This document shows positions 4,905-7,985 of a DNA stretch of 7,985 bases, one piece after another. Position 1 is the stretch's first letter. Each line of letters begins with the position of its first letter. The notes below the pieces were generated by a model, which was given only the letters and a program-made list of their open reading frames with translations, searched no databases and was not told the origin of the DNA. The stretch is taken from the NCBI GenBank assembly GCA_964609775.1, contig CAZSSJ010000031.1, positions 1-7,985 on the forward strand. Reading direction: 5' to 3'. A program made the translations under genes and the position numbers. This DNA comes from CAZNUP01 sp964609775 (lineage in GTDB: Bacteria; Patescibacteriota; Microgenomatia; JAMCZE01).

Positions 4905-5447
4905 TTAGTTAATTGGGAGACCGCACGAAGGGGGCGGTTTTTTGGTGGGAGATGGGTGGCTGAATGATTTAAAATAGTCGACGCGGCCCTCGCCCGGGAC
5001 GTAATAGTCGGGGACAGTGCCGACGACCCGGTAGCCATTTTTGAGATAAAATTGGTTAGCCGGCCGGTAGGAATCAAGGTCACAGGATTCGATATAAATA
5101 TACCGGCCTTTCTTCTCCCGGACGTACCTTTCTGCGGCGCTTAAGAGTTGATTGCCAAGACCTTGCCGGCGGTGGTTTTTGTGGACGGTCAGGTAATCGT
5201 CAACCATTTCAAAGCCGCCACTGCGCAAGGCGTTTTCCCGCACGCCAATGGCGGCGATGATTTCTTTTTGGTCATTTTCGATGTACCAATAGGCGTGGCG
5301 ACGGCCCCGAAGGCTCGTCCGGACGGCCTTTTTGACCACGGTTTTTTCCCCGGGAGCCCAGGTCTGAGTGAAGGCCGCGCCTCCAGTGAGGAAGGCGGCG
5401 ACTTTGTTGGCGACTGACGGCGATTTTAGACGGTGTATTTTAAACAT
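4905..5447 (-). CDS. GNAT-family N-acetyltransferase
   Basis: 180 residues. The GNAT acetyl-CoA-binding motif A is visible as YLTVHKNHRRQGLGNQLL (about 85-102), with R-R-Q-G-L-G at 93-98. The preceding strand reads GFEMVDDYLTV. Motif B follows as 'PANQFYLKNGYRVVGTVPDYY' (about 129-149). Members transfer an acetyl group from acetyl-CoA to an amine; the substrate cannot be read from sequence. The start ATG is preceded by GAGGG at normal spacing, one of the few clear Shine-Dalgarno sites in the window. It overlaps the stop of the upstream gene by 8 nt, suggesting translational coupling in a two-gene operon. The C-terminal tail (about 165-180, Pro/Lys rich) is encoded by DNA that also forms the terminator of the convergent cupredoxin gene. 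Confidence 0.9.
   Translation of the reverse strand: MFKIHRLKSPSVANKVAAFLTGGAAFTQTWAPGEKTVVKKAVRTSLRGRRHAYWYIENDQKEIIAAIGVRENALRSGGFEMVDDYLTVHKNHRRQGLGNQLLSAAERYVREKKGRYIYIESCDLDSYRPANQFYLKNGYRVVGTVPDYYVPGEGRVDYFKSFSHPSPTKKPPPSCGLPIN
4920..4943 (+). terminator. Terminator of the cupredoxin-like gene
   Basis: ACCGC (4920-4924) pairs with GCGGT (4934-4938), followed by T residues to 4943. It lies inside the 3' end of the convergent acetyltransferase gene. Confidence 0.75.
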
Positions 5448-5784
5448 ATTTCCCTCGCGGATTTAAGACCTGAAAGATTAAATGTTGACGGACGGTTAAC
5501 AGGATTGTGAGGGAGCCGTTTATCAATAGAAGATATAGCGGGTAGGAGAAGTCATTAAGGCTCATTATGAAGATGACGATCGCCTGGAGCGCGGATGCAG
5601 CAGAGAGCCAGATGGCGACGTTGTTGTGTTGGGCAAAAAGAGAGAGGGTGGTTAAGGAGGTGGTGGTTAAGATTGCCAGACGAGTGGTGCGGTGGGGTTT
5701 GGCCTGGCCACGAAGGATTGCCCGAACATAGATCAGGGGGGAGACAAGAACAAGTAGCGTGCTGAGAATAATTAACCAGTTCAT
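5440..5784 (-). CDS. Small four-span membrane protein, function unknown
   Basis: 114 residues from ATG 5784 (MNWLIILSTLLVLVSPLIYV...). An upstream in-frame start at 5892 would run through the divergent promoters and overlap the regulator gene, so the shorter form is preferred. There are four predicted hydrophobic segments (about 3-22, 34-50, 56-75, 79-98) with a basic loop RGQAKPHRTTR (25-35) after the first. No catalytic motif. The gene is the first of a minus-strand operon with the GNAT gene, overlapping it by 8 nt, and is divergent from a TrmB-family regulator 40 bp away. A promoter (TTGACT-18-CATAAT) ends 6 nt before the start, so its message should be leaderless. I do not recognise the family with confidence. 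Confidence 0.75.
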   Translation of the reverse strand: MNWLIILSTLLVLVSPLIYVRAILRGQAKPHRTTRLAILTTTSLTTLSLFAQHNNVAIWLSAASALQAIVIFIMSLNDFSYPLYLLLINGSLTILLTVRQHLIFQVLNPRGKYV

Positions 5785-5790
5785 GGCTGG

Positions 5791-5820
5791 ATTATGGGGG
5801 GCAATTGATGGTATAGTCAA
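5791..5820 (-). promoter_or_regulatory. Promoter of the membrane protein-GNAT operon
   Basis: Minus strand TTGACT (5820-5815), an 18-nt spacer and CATAAT (5796-5791), only 6 nt before ATG 5784. Its -35 box overlaps the -10 of the divergent regulator promoter. Confidence 0.6.
5809..5817 (+). promoter_or_regulatory. Extended -10 promoter of the TrmB-family regulator
   Basis: TGGTATAGT (TGn plus TATAGT) with no good -35 box. It lies 4-7 nt before GTG 5822 or ATG 5825, again giving a leaderless message. It overlaps the divergent operon promoter, so a bound regulator could control both directions. Confidence 0.5.
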
Positions 5821-5824
5821 AGTG

Positions 5825-6661
5825 ATGTCCGAACAGACAGACACTATTGGTCTACAGCTTACTGACTTCGGTCTTTCGCCGGAGGAAGCCAAAATATATC
5901 TTCATTTGGGGAGGAAAGGCACGATGTCAGCCCTGCAAACCAGCCGGGAATTGCACGTTGCCCGGACCAAGGTGTATCGCATTTTGGACAAACTAATTGC
6001 AAAACAGTTAGTGTCCATCCAACTGGACGATCAAGGCAAAAAGTTTGTGGCCAATTCCTATGAACAATTAAAGTTACTGGTGACAAAAAAAGAAGCGGAA
6101 GCAGCCAGGCTGCGGGAGGAGCTACCGGGCACTTTTAAACAATTGGCGGAGGTATGGGGGAAGGGTGAGAGGGTGTCAAAGGTGCTGTATTACACTGGGC
6201 CTGCCGGATTGGAGCAGGTGACGTGGAATTCGCTGCGGGCCAAAGGGGTGCTTCGAATCTATGAGGTTGGGGAGAGCATGACGACTTTTTTGGACCAGAA
6301 GTTTGCGGAGAAAGTGCGCGAAGAATTGGTTGAGCGAGGAATCAGAACATTGCAGTTGACGAATAAGAGGAGAATTGAGCCGTACACAAAAGTTGCCAAA
6401 ATGGTTCGGGAGTTGTGGGAGGTGCGATATGTGGATCCGAAAAAACTTAATTTACAGTTCGAATGTTTAATTTATAATGACGTTTTTTGTCTCTATCAAT
6501 TCTCCGGGGAAGAGCAGTTTTGTGTGGAAGTTTATAACGAAAAGTTGGCGGCAATGCAGAAACAGCTGTTTGATTTTGTGTGGAATGAGGCAGAGAGGAT
6601 GAAGATTTTGAGCGATGAGGGAGAGGCGGAGGTGGAACGGCGAAAGTGGGTTTCGAAGTGA
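5825..6661 (+). CDS. TrmB-family helix-turn-helix transcriptional regulator
   Basis: 278 residues from ATG 5825; GTG 5822 is an alternative, and an in-frame upstream start at 5759 would run into the divergent gene. The N-terminal winged helix-turn-helix (about 12-80) has the TrmB pattern 'LTDFGLSPEEAKIYLHLGRKG' followed by recognition-helix segment 'VARTKVYRILDKLIAKQLV' and a wing ending 'KKFVANSYEQL'. A charged helical linker (about 80-112, probable dimerisation coiled coil) comes next. The C-terminal domain (about 118-260) opens with 'VLYYTGPAGLEQV', the start seen in TrmB-like effector domains. The effector is unknown; archaeal TrmB proteins bind sugars, but CPR members are uncharacterised. 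Being divergent with overlapping promoters, it probably controls its own gene and the adjacent membrane protein-GNAT operon. Confidence 0.87.
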   Translation: MSEQTDTIGLQLTDFGLSPEEAKIYLHLGRKGTMSALQTSRELHVARTKVYRILDKLIAKQLVSIQLDDQGKKFVANSYEQLKLLVTKKEAEAARLREELPGTFKQLAEVWGKGERVSKVLYYTGPAGLEQVTWNSLRAKGVLRIYEVGESMTTFLDQKFAEKVREELVERGIRTLQLTNKRRIEPYTKVAKMVRELWEVRYVDPKKLNLQFECLIYNDVFCLYQFSGEEQFCVEVYNEKLAAMQKQLFDFVWNEAERMKILSDEGEAEVERRKWVSK

Positions 6662-6664
6662 GCG

Positions 6665-6693
6665 TTGACAGAGGATTTGTAGTTGGGTATAAT
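6665..6693 (+). promoter_or_regulatory. Perfect-consensus sigma-70-type promoter
   Basis: TTGACA (6665-6670), exactly 17 nt, TATAAT (6688-6693). It is the best promoter in the window and starts 3 nt after the regulator's stop codon. The predicted start is near 6700. No ORF follows before the terminators. Confidence 0.85.
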
Positions 6694-6809
6694 AGCTTCA
6701 ATTCACAGTTCGGGCTTTGCCCCGCGAAGCTTTAGCGAAGTGGGGTGGAGAGTGATTCTTTGATGATAAATCTGCTTGACATACTGACTTTGAGATCCCC
6801 AATGGGGGT

Positions 6810-6836
6810 CTTACGGCGCACGTAAGCTGATTTTTT
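6810..6836 (+). terminator. First of two tandem terminators
   Basis: Stem CTTACG/CGTAAG around GCGCA, then CTGA and TTTTTT (6831-6836). The 4-nt gap before the T run makes it weaker than the next one. Confidence 0.5.
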
Positions 6837-6848
6837 GTGAAGGGATTT

Positions 6849-6871
6849 AACCGCCTGTGGGGCGGTTTTTT
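6849..6871 (+). terminator. Second, strong Rho-independent terminator
   Basis: AACCGCC (6849-6855) pairs with GGCGGTT (6861-6867) around TGTGG, with six T residues from 6866. Confidence 0.85.
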
Positions 6872-6958
6872 GATGGTTGCTTAACGATCTTGAGCCCGCC
6901 AACCGGCGGATCGAAGGAGAGTTTAGAAACCATCAATCCTGAGCTTGCCGAAGGATTT
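6870..6958. repeat. Two adjacent palindromic repeats upstream of tRNA-Ala
   Basis: TTGATGGTT (6870-6878) pairs with AACCATCAA (6928-6936), enclosing CGATC/GATCG and CCGCC/GGCGG, so 67 nt fold into one nested hairpin. Directly after it, AATCCT/AGGATT (about 6935-6958) enclose GAGCTTGCCGA, a CCTGAGCTTGCCGAAGG-type palindrome often seen as dispersed repeats in environmental genomes. A GACTACGCCCAGGGCAAG sequence of the same kind lies 3' of tRNA-Ala at about 7071-7088. No gene is seen between 6872 and 6991. Confidence 0.5.
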
Positions 6959-6991
6959 GTTCCTTTAAATCTGAAAGACCTGAGTGAATTG

Positions 6992-7062
6992 GGGCCCGTA
7001 GTTAATCGGTATAACACCTCGTTTGCATCGAGGAATGAGCGGTCCAATTCCGCTCGGGTCCA
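6992..7062 (+). tRNA. tRNA-Ala(TGC)
   Basis: Acceptor GGGCCCG/CGGGTCC contains the G3-U70 wobble that defines tRNA-Ala. D arm GTTA-ATCGGTA-TAAC, anticodon arm CCTCG-TTTGCAT-CGAGG with anticodon TGC, T arm AGCGG-TCCAATT-CCGCT, discriminator A. CCA is not encoded exactly (ACCCA follows). Like tRNA-Ile in this window, its T loop reads TCC instead of TTC. Together with tRNA-Ile it is the usual resident of a 16S-23S spacer. Confidence 0.93.
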
Positions 7063-7137
7063 CCCATTCGACTACGCCCAGGGCAAGTCGGTTGCTAGTT
7101 TCTGGTTGCTGGTAAGGAGACTTCCCAATGATCAGGA

Positions 7138-7374
7138 GTGAGCAACGAGGAAGCGATCGAACGACTTTTGAGGCAATATCGGGAGCTGGTTTCTAAACTA
7201 AACCAGCTAAACGAGGCCATAAACGAAGTCGGGACCGACTCGGAGGACATGTATCCTGGACATGACGAAGGCCAGGAGTTCCAAGCAAAAATGGTCAGAT
7301 ATCAAATTTACATGGAACAGATACGGATAATTCGGGAAGAATTAAGAAGACTGGGCTATAAGAAGGCTCTTTGA
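7138..7374 (+). CDS. Small charged helical protein, unknown function
   Basis: 78 residues, GTG start; an in-frame TGA at 7129-7131 excludes a longer form. The sequence is almost wholly helical and charged: helix 1 about 4-32 (EEAIERLLRQYRELVSKLNQ), a short acidic break DSEDMYPGHDEGQE (about 35-48), and helix 2 about 49-74 ending EELRRLGYKKAL, suggesting a helical hairpin or coiled coil. No signal peptide or membrane segment. AGGAG at 7134-7138 runs into the start codon, and AAGGAGA at 7114-7120 lies 17 nt away, so initiation is not well explained. I do not recognise the family. The gene lies between tRNA-Ala and the 23S leader, on the same strand as both, and may be co-transcribed with them. 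Confidence 0.65.
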   Translation: MSNEEAIERLLRQYRELVSKLNQLNEAINEVGTDSEDMYPGHDEGQEFQAKMVRYQIYMEQIRIIREELRRLGYKKAL

Positions 7375-7389
7375 AGAAAAATACATTAT

Positions 7390-7527
7390 TTACTTTTGCT
7401 CTTTGAAAAGTGAATAGAAGGTCGTCCCGGTGCCGGCTACGAGCCGTGTACCGTGGACAAAGCCCCGATTTATTTCGGGGTAAAATCTTTACAACATTTC
7501 ATTAACCGAGATATCTGTTAATGAATA
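7390..7527 (+). promoter_or_regulatory. 23S leader with boxA-like antitermination site and hairpins
   Basis: TGCTCTTTGAAAA (7397-7409) closely resembles the boxA of bacterial rRNA leaders and spacers (E. coli TGCTCTTTAACAA), where the NusB-S10 antitermination complex assembles. Its surroundings can form a short stem (about 7390-7398 with 7406-7414). Then come a CCCCGA/TCGGGG hairpin (7463-7468/7475-7480) and a perfect 9-bp hairpin TTCATTAAC/GTTAATGAA (7498-7506/7517-7525) just before the 23S 5' end, a possible processing site. I see no convincing promoter in this stretch. Confidence 0.6.
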
Positions 7528-7985
7528 TAAATCTACTCATAATGCCAGTGGTGGATGCCTTGGCAGAAAGAACCGAGGAAGGACGCGTCTACGACCGCGA
7601 TAACGACGGGTTGGTGTCTATGAACCATTAGCCGTCGGTTTCCGAATGGGGTAACCCACTCCGTAAGGAGGGCTACTATTTGAAGGCCTCGCAAGAGGGG
7701 ATAGGGTAGTATGCGGGCACGTGCTGAACTGAAACATCTAAGTAAGCACAGGAAAAGAAAATAATAATGATTCCCGTAGTAGCGGCGAGCGAACTGGGAA
7801 GAGGCTAAACTGCTTGTGCTCTGCACAAGGAAATTCGAAATCCGAAATACGAAATCCGAAACAAATTCAAATTTTTTAAATCCAAATTTTCTAAACAAGT
7901 CTGTTTTGAATTTTAACATTTAAATTTTGGACATTGTTTCGAGTTTCGAAATTCGTGCTTTGGATTTTCTCGCGCAGGGCGCGAG
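7528..7985 (+). rRNA. rrl: 23S ribosomal RNA, 5' part (runs off the window, interrupted)
   Basis: Recognised by GGTGGATGCCTTGGCAG (7550), TTTCCGAATGGGG (7639), AACTGAAACATCTAAGTA (7727), GGAAAAGAAAATAA (7752) and AGTAGCGGCGAGCGAAC (7778), matching E. coli 23S positions of about 23-270 in order. The start is estimated by counting 22 nt back from GGTGGATG. The gene is broken near E. coli 270-280 by the palindromic element beginning at about 7814, and the window ends within or at the end of it. The rest of 23S lies outside. Confidence 0.95.
7814..7985 (+). mobile_element. Palindromic intervening element in 23S rRNA
   Basis: The left hairpin CTTGTGC TCT GCACAAG (7814-7830) is followed by the same ATTCGAAATCC repeat block as in the V1 insertion: 7823-7862 equals 162-201 over 40 nt. 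The core is AT-rich and self-complementary. Near the right end the reverse-complement block and GGATTTTCTCG recur, and the final bases (7969-7985) form the right hairpin CTCGCGC AGG GCGCGAG. Total length is about 172 nt if the element ends at the window edge. There is no ORF; the minus-strand reading frame here is only translation of the repeats and 23S. Confidence 0.85.

Larger units (their letters stand above)
6700..6871 (+). ncRNA. Candidate small non-coding RNA, class unknown
   Basis: The roughly 140-170-nt stretch between the perfect promoter and two terminator hairpins has no convincing ORF. It can fold: CCCC (6720-6723) with GGGG (6742-6745), GATCCCC (6794-6800) with GGGGGTC (6804-6810) around AAT, CTTACG/CGTAAG (6810-6815/6821-6826) followed by CTGA and six T, then the 7-bp terminator at 6849-6867. 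I see no SRP, RNase P or tmRNA signature. 6S RNA is a possible class by size but was not demonstrated. The 16-mer at 6725-6740 also occurs at 265-280 inside the V1 insertion. Confidence 0.5.

Noticed and set aside
5148..5417. 89-codon plus-strand ORF
   Set aside because: Antisense to the acetyltransferase, whose motifs and Shine-Dalgarno are clear.
5785..5892. 36-codon N-terminal extension of the small membrane protein
   Set aside because: It would read through both divergent promoters and into the regulator gene; the shorter start fits promoter spacing and begins with a membrane segment.
6776..6781. Second TTGACA within the candidate small RNA as a promoter
   Set aside because: No acceptable -10 box at 16-18 nt; a hairpin occupies that position.
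7454..7486. TGGACA ... TAAAAT as a 23S promoter
   Set aside because: Spacer is 21 nt and filled by a GC hairpin.
7533..7919. 128-codon minus-strand ORF
   Set aside because: Antisense to 23S rRNA and the palindromic element; the peptide is translated repeat sequence.

Overview
The window is a dispersed ribosomal RNA locus from what looks like a Candidate Phyla Radiation (Patescibacteria) bacterium, most likely of the Microgenomates/OP11 type. The 16S gene is heavily interrupted and strongly divergent at universal-primer sites, with compensated changes in the 338 region and helix 35 and a changed 530 loop. The protein genes are short, of CPR-typical families, and appear to have almost no 5' leaders. 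The phylum call is an inference from 16S signatures; the exact lineage was not determined.

Positions 1-2926 hold a complete 16S unit. A perfect 22-bp processing stem (1-22 with 2822-2843) encloses the 16S gene (about 84-2643) and a Rho-independent terminator follows at 2903-2926. The 16S carries three insertions: a 183-nt palindromic element in the V1 hairpin (152-334), a second palindromic element of a different repeat family in the helix 26 region (1037-1228), and a 751-nt group I intron (1848-2598) between E. coli positions U1498 and A1499. Inside the intron, in its P6 loop, sits a further inverted-repeat element (1964-2460) that encodes a four-helix-bundle protein of the 23S rRNA intervening-sequence protein (S23/IVP) family. 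This nested arrangement is the most striking system in the window. A related AT-rich element lies just 3' of the 16S (2659-2772).

Positions 2927-7137 are where a compact 16S-Ile-Ala-23S operon would have only a short spacer. Here it is expanded to about 4.9 kb. It holds a polytopic membrane protein gene, a minus-strand tRNA cluster (tRNA-Ile lying between two matching halves of another tRNA, a tRNA-Cys-like fragment, and an intact tRNA-Cys), a membrane-anchored cupredoxin-like gene, a convergent two-gene minus-strand operon (small membrane protein and GNAT acetyltransferase), a divergent TrmB-family regulator, a near-perfect promoter followed by a non-coding stretch with tandem terminators (candidate small RNA), palindromic repeats, and tRNA-Ala(UGC).

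Positions 7138-7985 hold a small charged helical protein gene, a 23S leader with a boxA-like antitermination motif and hairpins, and the first about 460 nt of the 23S gene. The 23S is itself interrupted (7814 to the window end) by an element whose left 40 nt are identical to part of the V1 insertion of the 16S. The same element family has therefore entered both rRNA genes.
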